Shown: piece after piece, positions 43,901 to 52,176 of the stretch
Layout: every line of letters starts with the position of its first letter
Numbering within the stretch: the stretch's first letter is position 1
Source of the DNA: Nitrospira sp.
GTDB taxonomy: Bacteria; Nitrospirota; Nitrospiria; Nitrospirales; Nitrospiraceae
Length of the DNA: 64,000 nucleotides
Reading direction: 5' to 3'
Assembly (NCBI GenBank): GCA_024998595.1
Contig: JACOEK010000009.1
Span: 1-64,000, forward strand
The notes under the pieces: model-generated
Database searches by the model: none
Told to the model about the DNA's origin: nothing
Seen by the model: only the letters and a program-made list of their open reading frames with translations
Position numbers and translations under genes: made by a program

Positions 43901-45799
43901 AGCGGACCGATCGCGGACATTCACACGAACGAGCCGGTTGGTCATGGCGTGAACAACAGCTTCCGTGAATTGATGGTCCAAGTGCACGACACCGTGCCGC
44001 ACACCGTCAACATCGTGACGGCGGGCAATCCTCCCGGGCAGCCGATCGAAGTTGCGCTCGAGGCAGGAAAGACCGTCTCGTTCATGATGCCGGAGAAGAT
44101 CTATATGACACCGATGCCGTTCTTGAACGGTGGTACGCATACCACCGGCAGCGGCTTGAATTTCAGGGCGGCGCCGGTTGCGCAACGGTTGGCGACCAAC
44201 CCTGATTCGTCACAGATTTTCAGCAGCCTGGTCCACGGTGATCCGTACACGCCGACCTTGCGTGCCTATGTCGGTGACACGATGGTCTTCCGTCTGCTGC
44301 ACACCCTCATGAACGAGTCGATGGTCTGGACCCTGTCCGGCCACACGTTCTGGACCGAGCGGTATGCATCGGATGCGAACCGGAAGAATTCGATTCACAT
44401 CGGTATCGCGGAGCGGTATGACCTCGTTGTGCCGGAAGCGGGTGGGTCCCGGCATCAAGCCGGCGACTATATCCATTTCAACGGCCGGTCCTCGAAGTTT
44501 TCCGAGGGCGGCTGGGGAATCATCCGGGTGTTGGACAAGGAGCAGGGAGATTTGAAGAAGCTGCCCGCGGGCTTCTCCATCAAGGGTGACATTCCGAAGA
44601 CCTTGCCGGTCTGTCCCGCTGATGCTCCTGTGAAACAGTTCAACGTGGTGGCGATGGACTATGCCGGCATGAAGTTCAATGCCAAGGCACCTGAATCCAT
44701 CGAGGTGGACTTCGAGCGGCGGATCCTCATGACCAATGCGGAAGCGAAGATCTACGCCTTGGAAGAGGACACCGCAAAAGTCGCCGCCGGCGCGCATCCG
44801 ATGCCGCTGACGCTCCGTGTGAACAGCGGTGATTGCGTCAAGGTGCACTTGAAGAACAAGATGAAGGACAGCAAAGCTTCCTTCTCTGCGATCGGCCTGG
44901 CCTTCGATCCGAAGGATTCCATGGGCGCGAACGTGGGGAACAATCCGGGAGACCAGACCGTGGCTCCGGGAGGCGAGCGTGACTACACCTATTATGCTGA
45001 TCCGTTTAACGGCGAGACCGCTTCGTTGGTGTGGGATTGGGGTAATGTGATGACCAATCCTCGCAACGGGTTGTTCGGTGCCGTCGTCGTCGGGCCCAAG
45101 GGATCGAAGTATCGTGATCCCAAGACCGGCGCGGATCTTTCCAATAAGAATGCCTGGGCGGCGGATGTCATCATCGATCATTCGGTACCGGGCAATGAAC
45201 TGCGGGCGAATTATCGTGACGTGGCGTTGTTCTTCCAGGACGAAGACAACATCATCGGCACGAGTTTCATGCCATATGTGCAGAACGTGGCGGGTTTGAC
45301 CGGCGTCAATTACCGGTCGGAGCCGTACAAGTTCCGTGAAGAGCAGGGTTGTTCACTCGGCAAGGTATTCCAACCTTGCAAGGCGGATAAGCCCGAAGAT
45401 CCTGCGACTCCGGTCATCGAGGCGCATGCCGGTGACCCGGTGCGCATCCATATACTGGGTGTGAGCAACGAGCAGAACGGCATGTTCAGCGTCGAGAAAC
45501 ACGAATGGCCGATCGAGCCGTTCATGCGTGGCGCTGACTTGATCAGTGTCGTGGAATTCTCCGGCTCCGAGACGATCGATGCGTTCATCCCCTCGGCGGG
45601 TGGAATGTATCGGCTGCCCGGAGACTATGTGTATAGCAACCAGCGGTTGCCTTACTCGCAGTCTGGCCAGTGGGGCTATGTGCGAGTATTGCCGTCTGGT
45701 GATACGAGGTTGCTCCCGCTGACCGGCGCCGGTGCCGGGGCGAAGAGTGCCGAAGTGAAGCAGCCGGCTGCGCACGCGATGCCTGTCGCGTCGAAGTAA
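40934..45799 (+). CDS. Giant multicopper oxidase (1621 residues)
   Basis: An exported multicopper oxidase more than three times the size of a laccase, with a signal peptide (about residues 1-31). Copper motifs in order are: HIH at 239-241, HSHHPHG at 445-450, the full type-1/type-3 loop HCHVAHHYVAGM (521-532: His521, Cys522, His523, His527, Met532), HWH at 822-824, and HDH at 953-955. The trinuclear ligands lie on both sides of the one type-1 loop, as in large MnxG/MofA-like oxidases. From about residue 1000 onward, cupredoxin-like segments recur without a type-1 Cys. The ATG has AGGAGG upstream. Substrate is unknown: manganese, Fe(II), Cu(I) or an organic compound. Three cupredoxin-like proteins downstream are probable partners. 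Confidence 0.9.
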   Translation: MDCQWFTRVTSRALSVIAGGALVCLPLAASAESQLHADHAVPQQTAMSHQLPPWAEKLKGQTIVEDAMAGKPERSAMVEQQHQRVMEHLTNDPQGQAVNTGMFNTQTMMHQYGAGGQDLLLMSDPRVEPVAMTGGGKCPAAAPVKQYNVSAINVEITLNQWLDFYPGYMYTLDENLDKVRAEETKNREARDKEGFDPGAVIPGVQAQWIQPLTIRGNQGDCVKIKLTNKLEGGEDVSLHIHGSSMVVSATGAAAATTNSDSIVQKEKSGEFEWYIHPSTQEGVRQFHTFANDRELTVMGLFGSFVVEPRGSEYLEALGTGDATPTASGWQVIIRNGTGPDFREFVLYYHEVGDEAFRPVNKKGDFLPQRDPLTDAYRPGGRAINYRSEPFGINNMHVQHEYFGFEDESMGYSSYTFGDPSPTIPRSYMGDPAKFRLVHGGSEVFHSHHPHGGTIRWPRSPRAIDDMNLWTTAGNGPVKYPVIRAKTDRVDVEVIGPSEALDLETECGSGLCQQLAGDFLFHCHVAHHYVAGMWGYWRVYNTLQQGDMRNDVMPDLLELPDRKGRIKGPITSDKLVGQTVDWFGKSFKIVEKGKSDWKSNPATVTIKDWVEMQLPTMGKPGHKNDEKGQTVSYDATVLDWAWEGTRALSEPESAIDNPKYKSTHPGKRHPITFEPLTGKVAWPHLTPHFGRRVMFSPNHVGAPWLEMIRRDANGEESVDQALPGENGNWSLCPENAGRKHYNVHFIKLPITIAKKTGKEPPVIDPNGLIYVLHEEEAEIRKNDDLKYPLVVRGNIYDCVDWTLTSEWDDDDYTNFQSSKINTHWHFLQFDNQASDGVITGFSYEQSVRPFTMLEKKNAKGLPAPMNTVVTAAAKKGANTITVKNAKQFHVGTLLLVGADNVKGNEISRIKAISGNTITLAKGLKNDHPANDIVTVEFVRQRFWVDADVGTVFWHDHAFGATTWPHGGFGTFIAEPVGSTYHDPKTGKLIRSGPIADIHTNEPVGHGVNNSFRELMVQVHDTVPHTVNIVTAGNPPGQPIEVALEAGKTVSFMMPEKIYMTPMPFLNGGTHTTGSGLNFRAAPVAQRLATNPDSSQIFSSLVHGDPYTPTLRAYVGDTMVFRLLHTLMNESMVWTLSGHTFWTERYASDANRKNSIHIGIAERYDLVVPEAGGSRHQAGDYIHFNGRSSKFSEGGWGIIRVLDKEQGDLKKLPAGFSIKGDIPKTLPVCPADAPVKQFNVVAMDYAGMKFNAKAPESIEVDFERRILMTNAEAKIYALEEDTAKVAAGAHPMPLTLRVNSGDCVKVHLKNKMKDSKASFSAIGLAFDPKDSMGANVGNNPGDQTVAPGGERDYTYYADPFNGETASLVWDWGNVMTNPRNGLFGAVVVGPKGSKYRDPKTGADLSNKNAWAADVIIDHSVPGNELRANYRDVALFFQDEDNIIGTSFMPYVQNVAGLTGVNYRSEPYKFREEQGCSLGKVFQPCKADKPEDPATPVIEAHAGDPVRIHILGVSNEQNGMFSVEKHEWPIEPFMRGADLISVVEFSGSETIDAFIPSAGGMYRLPGDYVYSNQRLPYSQSGQWGYVRVLPSGDTRLLPLTGAGAGAKSAEVKQPAAHAMPVASK

Positions 45800-45826
45800 G
45801 CTGGTTACATCTCACGTGCGGTGAGG

Positions 45827-45858
45827 AAGGGGGGAGCCTGAAAGGGCTCCCCCCTTTT
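45827..45858 (+). terminator. Rho-independent terminator after the multicopper oxidase gene
   Basis: A perfect 12-bp stem (45827-45838 with 45845-45856) followed by TTTT, 28 bases after the stop. Confidence 0.88.
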
Positions 45859-45953
45859 GTTATGAGATGGGGATTGTGTATGATCAGCTCAGTGCCTGAA
45901 ATCATATCGACTGAGACTCCCTGACCAACCTGTCATCGTTGGAGGATTGATAT

Positions 45954-46862
45954 ATGCGAATGGCCGGACTTGCTCTATTCACTGCACTGTGCGTGTTCTC
46001 CTCTCCATCATGGGCTTATGAGGAAGTCACCGTTACGGATGGCGGCAGTATTACCGGTACGGTCACCATGACGGGGGGGAAGCCGACCCCCAAGGGCTAT
46101 AACCTGATCACGTTTCCCGATCCTGTGTATTGTGGTCGCATCTCAACCGGGACGGGTTGGAGAATTCTCGATGAGTTCTCCATGACGTCCGGAAATGGTT
46201 TGAAGGACGTAGTGGTCCTCCTGACGGACGCCAAGAAGGGCAAGCCGTTCAAGTTCGAACCGCTCACCATAGAAGCGCGTGACTGCCGGTTTCTCCCGTT
46301 TGTCACTGTCGTCAGAGACGGGTCCGAGGTAGTGGTCATGAACATGGACCCGGTCATGCACGATATTCAGGCCTATGAAACCTCCCAACTGGGACCACGG
46401 GTGCTGTTTAACACGCCGCTGCCTATGAATCCCCATCACAAGCGATTTGTCACGGCGGAAAGCCATGAGCATTTGGCTGGTGAGCCGGTGAAAGAGGAGA
46501 TTCACATGACCAAGGGGCGGCGGATTTTTGTGATGCAGTGTGGGTTTCACGCCTATATGGAAAGCTGGGGCCTGGCTGTTGAGAATCCCTATTACGCTTT
46601 GACGACTGACGGCGGCACGTTCACGCTCACGGATGTGCCTGCCGGCGAATATACCCTCATGGCCTGGCATCCGGCCCTGGGAACCATGCTGCAGAAAAAA
46701 GTCATGGTCACGGAGAAGGGGATGGCTACGGTCGATTTCGCGTTTGAAGCCCCGAAAGGGCGGCGTAGTGTCCACGAGATCGAGCACAATCCGCATTACG
46801 GACCCGAATCCCTGGGCAAGGTGGTGGATATCCGCCCGACCTTAGAAAGGCAGGTTCCGTAG
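45954..46862 (+). CDS. Cupredoxin-like protein with carboxypeptidase-regulatory domain (copy 1)
   Basis: A 302-residue exported protein (signal to about residue 21). A cupredoxin-like domain carries the probable copper set His in PVMHDI, then MQCGFHAYM, with Cys, His and Met spaced C-x2-H-x2-M. A carboxypeptidase-regulatory-like beta-sandwich follows (DVPAGEYTLMAWHP). The N-terminal part (GGSITGTVTMTGG, ITFPDPVYCGRISTG) is shared with the next gene. The ATG at 45954 has GGAGG eight bases upstream. It is a likely periplasmic electron carrier or copper donor for the multicopper oxidase. Confidence 0.8.
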   Translation: MRMAGLALFTALCVFSSPSWAYEEVTVTDGGSITGTVTMTGGKPTPKGYNLITFPDPVYCGRISTGTGWRILDEFSMTSGNGLKDVVVLLTDAKKGKPFKFEPLTIEARDCRFLPFVTVVRDGSEVVVMNMDPVMHDIQAYETSQLGPRVLFNTPLPMNPHHKRFVTAESHEHLAGEPVKEEIHMTKGRRIFVMQCGFHAYMESWGLAVENPYYALTTDGGTFTLTDVPAGEYTLMAWHPALGTMLQKKVMVTEKGMATVDFAFEAPKGRRSVHEIEHNPHYGPESLGKVVDIRPTLERQVP

Positions 46863-46894
46863 CAGCGCGTGAATCACAGACAAGGAAGGTCATA

Positions 46895-47824
46895 ATGCTG
46901 AATCGAACTCAGAAGATGCATTCCTTCGCAGCGGCTGTGTTGATGTGGGTGGGGCAGGCGGTGTCGCCGGTTGGGGCCTATGATGTGATCGACGTGCAGC
47001 ACGGCGGCACAGTGGACGGGAGGGTGACGCTGGCTGGCGCGATTCCCGATCCTAAAGCATTCAATCTCATCACCTTTCCAGACCCAACCTACTGTGGGCG
47101 GATCTCGAACGGGAAGGGATGGCGCCTGCTTCGCGATTTTATCGTCTCCTCGGAGGGAGGGCTCAAGAACGCGATTGTCACGCTGGAAGGAGTTGAGTCG
47201 GGTAAGGCATTTGACATGTCCGTGCCGTTGATCGAAGCACGTGATTGCATGTTTCAACCCTGGGTCACGATCGTGCGGAACGGTCACGCGGTGGAAGTGG
47301 TGAACATGGACCCGGTGATGCACGACATTCAGGGCTATGAAACCTCACCGGAGGCGGGGGCGCGGGTCTTATTCAATACGCCATTGATTCTCAATCATCA
47401 GCATCAGCGCGGCAATATGCGCGCAGTGCACAATCACGCCCCTGGCAAGTCACTCGTCGGACCGGTCTACTTAAATAAGGGCCGGCGGACGTTTTATATG
47501 CAATGCGGGTTTCACGCCTATATGGAAAGCTGGGCCATGGCCGTCAATAATCCCTACTATGCAGTGACGGACGACCAGGGTGCCTTCAAGCTCGAAAACG
47601 TGCCACCGGGCACCTATCAACTAGTGGTGTGGCATCCTCAAGCAGGGCCTGGAGTGACGCGGACGATCACGATCGCCCCGGATGGCACCACGACTGAAAA
47701 AGTGGCGCTCCCGGCTCCCAAGGGAACCCGTACCGCGTACAGGGTGATGGACAATCCCCGGTTTGGTCTGGAATCGCTCGGGCATCCCGTTGAGATTCAA
47801 CCGTTGGTGGAGCATCAGCACTAA
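46895..47824 (+). CDS. Cupredoxin-like protein with carboxypeptidase-regulatory domain (copy 2)
   Basis: A 309-residue paralogue of the protein encoded just before it. The same blocks recur in the same order: ITFPDPTYCGRISNG, VVNMDPVMHDIQGYE, MQCGFHAYMESW and VPPGTYQLVVWHP. The probable copper ligands (His of VMHDI, Cys/His/Met of CGFHAYM) are all kept. The signal peptide covers about residues 1-29. The ATG at 46895 has AAGGAAGG upstream. The pair arose by tandem duplication. The end overlaps the next frame. Confidence 0.8.
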   Translation: MLNRTQKMHSFAAAVLMWVGQAVSPVGAYDVIDVQHGGTVDGRVTLAGAIPDPKAFNLITFPDPTYCGRISNGKGWRLLRDFIVSSEGGLKNAIVTLEGVESGKAFDMSVPLIEARDCMFQPWVTIVRNGHAVEVVNMDPVMHDIQGYETSPEAGARVLFNTPLILNHQHQRGNMRAVHNHAPGKSLVGPVYLNKGRRTFYMQCGFHAYMESWAMAVNNPYYAVTDDQGAFKLENVPPGTYQLVVWHPQAGPGVTRTITIAPDGTTTEKVALPAPKGTRTAYRVMDNPRFGLESLGHPVEIQPLVEHQH

Positions 47825-48470
47825 TCGCAGCCGGACGGGCTTCTGGCAATGGTTCCTGAGAGGATGCCTGTCGACAAGTCTCTGCCTGCTAGCCGATGTT
47901 CCTGTGCTGGCGGAAGAGGCCTCCACCGGGCCCCGGTCCACACAGCCCATTGAATTTTCCGCGTCGCTCGTCAAGCGAGTGGAGGGTCGTCGTTTCGAAG
48001 CTCAAGTGTTTGCTAAGAGCGATCGCATTCGGTTGGAGTACAAGTATGCGGTCAAGACCGAGCTGGGCTATTCCAGTATAGAAATACTTCGATTGGACAA
48101 ACGAGAGTCCTGGTTTCTGCTGGCCCAACGCCGGCAAATTCTCTCGGTTCCTGTTAAACCCGAAGAAATCCTGCCGATTCAGCCCACCTTGCCGGGAGAA
48201 CAAAGCCGGACTCTGATAGGCGATGCCACCACTATCGGGCGAGCCTCCAAGCTCTACGAAGTTCGGGTGGATTACAATGGCCGGAATGAGCGCTTTTACG
48301 AGTGGGTCGATGTCGACACGGGGGTCGTCTTGAAATTGGTGAGCCAGGACCGGGATTGGGCGATCGAATATCTCCGTTTCCGGCTCTCTCCTCAGCCGGA
48401 TTATTATTTCGAAGAACCCACTGGGTATCAACGTTGGGTGCCAAAATCGGGAACGCAAGAACGAGGATGA
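47763..48470 (+). CDS. LolA-like outer-membrane lipoprotein-sorting family protein
   Basis: A protein of about 235 residues with an N-terminal signal (about residues 27-52) and a half-barrel beta fold of the LolA/DUF4412 style: FEAQVFAKSDRIRLEY, ESWFLLAQRRQILSV, YEVRVDYNGRNERFYEWVD. Such proteins bind lipid or hydrophobic ligands in the periplasm. The start is unsure: TTG at 47763 overlaps the cupredoxin gene, TTG at 47790 is the next option, and neither has a good ribosome site. It sits inside the copper cluster. Confidence 0.6.
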   Translation: MVWNRSGIPLRFNRWWSISTNRSRTGFWQWFLRGCLSTSLCLLADVPVLAEEASTGPRSTQPIEFSASLVKRVEGRRFEAQVFAKSDRIRLEYKYAVKTELGYSSIEILRLDKRESWFLLAQRRQILSVPVKPEEILPIQPTLPGEQSRTLIGDATTIGRASKLYEVRVDYNGRNERFYEWVDVDTGVVLKLVSQDRDWAIEYLRFRLSPQPDYYFEEPTGYQRWVPKSGTQERG

Positions 48471-48500
48471 GCGTCAGTGGCACGATCAGGAAGGGGTTTC

Positions 48501-49898
48501 ATGGCATCGCACAACAATAGGCGCTGGATTCGGACCGTCAACGGGTGTCTGGCCGCGGCAATCGTATCGGGGCCGCTCGTTGGTCTCTGGCCGGTTCCCG
48601 CCATGGCAAGTTCAGTGAAAGAGGCGCAGGCCGCCTTCGACAAAAAGCAATACCAGGAAGCCTTGGACCTCATCGAGCAGGTCACGAAAGACAAGGGCAC
48701 TCAGCCGGAGACCAGACGGCTGAAAGTCCGGTCGTTGATTTTTCTTGGCAAGCCGAAAGACGCATTGGTCGAATACGAACGGCATGAGCAGGAATTGAAG
48801 CAGGAGGATCGGCTGCTTTTAAAGGAAGTGGCGCTGGGCTTCATCTATGTACTCGTGAAAGACATGCGCGAGCAAATGCGAGGCGCAGCGTACACAGCGT
48901 TGAAGGATGTGGATTCACCGGAAACGATTCCCGCCTTGGAAGATGGGTTGAGCGATGGATCCGGTCTGGTGCGTGCGCTGGCGGCGGAGGCCTTAGGGAA
49001 ACTCGACGCAGGACGACATTCGCCGCGACTGCGCAATGCTCTGGAGGATCAAGCGGGGCTGGTGAAGGCCACGGTCATCAAAGTGTTGGGGAAAAGCGGA
49101 GATCGCTCTGTGATTCCACTCCTAGAAAAGGCACTGAAAGATGAGCAGCCGGCTGTACGCCTCGCTGCGGCAGGAGCCCTCTACCATACCGGCCAGACCG
49201 CAATGTGGGACACGATTCAAAAGGCCGCTTCGGCGCCCAACCCGGAAGAGCGCGCCACGGCGCTGAGGATGGTGGGAGATTTGAAAGATGCGCGAGGGCT
49301 TTCGATCCTCCTGGAGGCCATGACCAATACCCAGCCGTCCGTAAGAGGAGCGGCAGCGTCGGCTTTGGGAGATCTCGGCAAGGTGCAGGGAATTCCCGCA
49401 TTGGAAAAGGCGCTCGAGGATAAGATTCCAGCCGTAAAAACTTCGGCGGCGATCAGCTTGGGTGAATTGGGAGTCAAAGAGTCCTTGGTGGCGTTGAGAA
49501 AGTCCCTGGCAGATCAGAACCCGGTGGTCAAGGCCGCCGTCGTTTCGGCGCTGTTGCGGGTTGAAGAGCCGTTCGAATCCGTCGCTCAAGCCTTGTACGA
49601 ATTGGCACAGAACACTGATCCCGGGACACGTTCCGCAGCGGGGAAAGCGGCGGGGCGAGCGCATGGGCCCAATACGCCAGCTGCGATTGAGTTTCTTGCC
49701 GGACTTCTGAAAGACCCCATTCCACGGCCGCGTATTGCTGCGGCCCGCGCCCTTGGGCAAATCGGAGGGGCGGAGGTCTTGCCGATTTTGAAGGCTGCGT
49801 TGCATGACGAAGATGATGCCGTTCGAGCAACGGTGGGCGGGTCGATTGCGCGAATTCTGGGCCACGCGAAGTCCTCGTCTAATCACACAAAATCGTAA
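48501..49898 (+). CDS. HEAT-repeat protein, exported
   Basis: A 465-residue protein: signal peptide (about residues 1-35), a short TPR-like part (VKEAQAAFDKKQYQEALDLIEQV), then about ten HEAT/PBS-lyase-type repeats from about residue 140 to the end, with A-A-x-ALG-xLG cores. HEAT repeats serve as a scaffold for protein assembly. The ATG at 48501 has AGGAAGGGG five bases upstream. It lies 30 bases after the LolA-like gene, so the two are probably cotranscribed. It may help assemble the copper or respiratory proteins encoded around it. Confidence 0.85.
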   Translation: MASHNNRRWIRTVNGCLAAAIVSGPLVGLWPVPAMASSVKEAQAAFDKKQYQEALDLIEQVTKDKGTQPETRRLKVRSLIFLGKPKDALVEYERHEQELKQEDRLLLKEVALGFIYVLVKDMREQMRGAAYTALKDVDSPETIPALEDGLSDGSGLVRALAAEALGKLDAGRHSPRLRNALEDQAGLVKATVIKVLGKSGDRSVIPLLEKALKDEQPAVRLAAAGALYHTGQTAMWDTIQKAASAPNPEERATALRMVGDLKDARGLSILLEAMTNTQPSVRGAAASALGDLGKVQGIPALEKALEDKIPAVKTSAAISLGELGVKESLVALRKSLADQNPVVKAAVVSALLRVEEPFESVAQALYELAQNTDPGTRSAAGKAAGRAHGPNTPAAIEFLAGLLKDPIPRPRIAAARALGQIGGAEVLPILKAALHDEDDAVRATVGGSIARILGHAKSSSNHTKS

Positions 49899-50107
49899 GG
49901 AGGCGGATTGGACGGATTTCAAGTTGACACTATGCGTGAGATTCCAGTATAGAGAAATGTTCAGAGGCCTAAACGCGGTCCTTCTAGGGCTACGTCACGA
50001 GCAAGTACGTTCATATCAAGAGGGCAATGGTCACCAGCCCTTGTGATTGAGTGGTGACAGAGTAGTTGTTCGGTTTCGGTTAATGTTCATTACAAGGAGG
50101 CAGTGAC

Positions 50108-50905
50108 ATGAAGAAGGGTGCGATGAAAGTAGTATTCGGCGTTGCGGCCGCAGCATTTTTGGCTGCGCCTCTCGCCTCGTTTGCCGGAGGCACGATTTCA
50201 GGGAAAGTGACCTATGCCGGGAAAGCCGAGCAGAAGGAGTTCTCCTTCGCCAAGTTCCCGAATCCGAAGTTCTGCCCGAAGAACCCGAACAAGAGCCTCA
50301 TGGATGGCGATAAGCGCTTCCTCAAGACCATTGAAGTCGCGAAGGATGGCGGTCTGAAGGGTGCGGTCGTCTCCGTGGTCGATATCGAAGATCAGGCGTT
50401 CCAGGATGGTTTCAAGGGGACGGACGTGACTGCTGAGTTCTGCGAATTCTTGCCGTTCAGCGGCGTCGTGGTGAACAACAAGAATTTCCGCGCTGAGAAT
50501 AAGGATGCCGATCCTGATGATCCCAAGTCGGTCTTGGGCGTGTTGCACAACCCGCACAGCTTTGTCGTGAAGGGCTCCAGCTCCGCCACCGGTTTCAATA
50601 TCGGTCTGGCGAAGAAGGGTGACAAGTTGGAAAAGCCGGTGACCTTCCGTGGCGGCGCAGAAAAGCAGGGCTTTTATCGTTTGCAGTGCGACCAGCATGA
50701 GTTCATGCAGTCTTTCTTCCTGCCGGTCTGGAATCCGTACCACGCGGTGGTGAAGGATGACGGCTCATTCGAGATCCCTGGCGTGCCTGCCGGCAAGCAC
50801 AAGGTGGTTGTTTGGCATCCGTTCGTCGGCAAGGGCAAGCTGAACGAATTCGAGATCGAAGTGGCCGAGGGTGGAACGGCGAACTTGAAGGCTGACCTCA
50901 AGTAG
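50108..50905 (+). CDS. Cupredoxin-like protein with carboxypeptidase-regulatory domain (divergent copy)
   Basis: A 265-residue exported protein (signal to about residue 26) related to the two copies upstream but more divergent. Copper-site candidates are His in VLHNPHS and the C-terminal QCDQHEFM, again with C-x2-H-x2-M. The C-terminal VPAGKHKVVVWHP matches the carboxypeptidase-regulatory blade. It is Lys-rich and has a strong AAGGAGG site, so it may be highly expressed. A strong terminator follows, which makes it a single-gene transcript. Confidence 0.82.
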   Translation: MKKGAMKVVFGVAAAAFLAAPLASFAGGTISGKVTYAGKAEQKEFSFAKFPNPKFCPKNPNKSLMDGDKRFLKTIEVAKDGGLKGAVVSVVDIEDQAFQDGFKGTDVTAEFCEFLPFSGVVVNNKNFRAENKDADPDDPKSVLGVLHNPHSFVVKGSSSATGFNIGLAKKGDKLEKPVTFRGGAEKQGFYRLQCDQHEFMQSFFLPVWNPYHAVVKDDGSFEIPGVPAGKHKVVVWHPFVGKGKLNEFEIEVAEGGTANLKADLK

Positions 50906-50937
50906 TCTTCCTCATTAGGCGGGATAATCTGCCGATG

Positions 50938-50978
50938 AAAGGGCAGTGGTTCTGTTCGAACCACTGCCCTTTTTTTTG
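50938..50978 (+). terminator. Rho-independent terminator after the cupredoxin gene
   Basis: A 12-bp perfect stem (50941-50952 with 50958-50969) extended by A-T pairs and followed by at least eight T residues. Confidence 0.95.
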
Positions 50979-51178
50979 TGAGGTATCCGCAATCTCACGC
51001 CACGGGATTCAAATAGAATCGCGATCTTCAAAGTCGTCCTCCGATATCTGCTCGTCGGGGAACGCCCATTACTCCTCGGTTTTCTGAGTCGTTTCCGTCC
51101 GCTGCTCGCCTTGCGTTTCCCTTTCTGAACTGGGTAAGATGACCAACTTCAGCGCCATAATATCTAAGTGGGGGATCT

Positions 51179-52174
51179 GTGCCTCGCGAATTGTCTCTCG
51201 CCGAAGTCTTCCAGTTGGGCTATTACTGGGAGACGAAAATCCTTTTGACTGCCGTGAAGTTAGATGTTTTTTCTGTCCTCGACGGTCAAGGTCGTTCCGC
51301 CAAAGAAGCTGCCCAAAAACTCGGTACTGACATCCGAGCGCTGGAGTTGCTCCTCAACGCGTTGGTGGCCATCCGGTTATTGACGAAAACCGGATCGGTC
51401 TTCGCTAATACCTCGGTGGCCACGACCCATCTCGTCAAGCATGGACCGCAGTATGTCGGCCATTTGCTCTTGCTCCATGATGCCGAGTGGGGGAATTGGG
51501 GCAAGTTGGAAGAAGCCATCAAGACCGGCCGATCACCTGTGACTCAGCATGTGTTCGAGACGGATCCGGCACTTGGCGCCAATGTCCTCTCGGTATTACA
51601 CCGGATCGGCCAACAAAGCGGCCCGGATCTGGCGAAGCGATTGGCGCTTGGTCAGGCGAAGACCATGCTGGACCTTGGTGGCGGCGCCGGTACCAATGCC
51701 ATCGCATTTTGTCAGGTCTATCCGGCCCTTTCGGCCACCGTGTTCGATCTCACCACGACCCTCCCTCTGACTGAACGGACGGTAAAAGACGCTGGTCTTG
51801 AGGCGAGAATCGCCTTGAAGGCCGGCGACTTTAATCGCGATGCGCTCGGGGGGCCCTATGATGTGGTGCTGATGTCGGACATCCTCCATTATCAAGATCT
51901 TGCGACCAATGCCGCGCTGGTGAAGAAGATTCATGGCCATCTCAATCCCGGCGGACGTTTGATCATCAAGGATCGATTCCTGGATGCATCCGGCACGAGC
52001 CCGGCTTGGACGGCTGCGTTTGCCGTCCATATTCTCGTCAATACGGAACAGGGCGCCTGTTATCGCACCGCAGAGGCCATGCAGTGGATGCATGACGGGG
52101 GATATGGTTCGGTTGAAGAACTTGAGCGGACGGCTGTTGTGCAGGGAGTCAGGCCGAATGCGGGCCAGAGTTGA
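51179..52174 (+). CDS. SAM-dependent O-methyltransferase family protein
   Basis: A 331-residue class I methyltransferase of the acetylserotonin O-methyltransferase/CrtF kind. A winged-helix dimerisation domain (about residues 1-95) is followed by the SAM fold: MLDLGGGAGTNAI (about 162-174), the acidic strand end ATVFDL, and GPYDVVLMSDILHYQ. These proteins methylate small aromatic or porphyrin-like molecules; the target is unknown. The GTG at 51179 follows a GGGGAT box. It is the first of a run of closely spaced genes with the DUF420 and oxidase genes, so a role in cofactor tailoring is possible. Confidence 0.85.
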   Translation: MPRELSLAEVFQLGYYWETKILLTAVKLDVFSVLDGQGRSAKEAAQKLGTDIRALELLLNALVAIRLLTKTGSVFANTSVATTHLVKHGPQYVGHLLLLHDAEWGNWGKLEEAIKTGRSPVTQHVFETDPALGANVLSVLHRIGQQSGPDLAKRLALGQAKTMLDLGGGAGTNAIAFCQVYPALSATVFDLTTTLPLTERTVKDAGLEARIALKAGDFNRDALGGPYDVVLMSDILHYQDLATNAALVKKIHGHLNPGGRLIIKDRFLDASGTSPAWTAAFAVHILVNTEQGACYRTAEAMQWMHDGGYGSVEELERTAVVQGVRPNAGQS

Positions 52175-52176
52175 CG

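Noticed and set aside
44210-45181. Minus-strand frame of 323 codons within the multicopper oxidase gene
   Set aside because: It is long only because of the GC-rich codon use of the real gene. No domain or ribosome site is seen.
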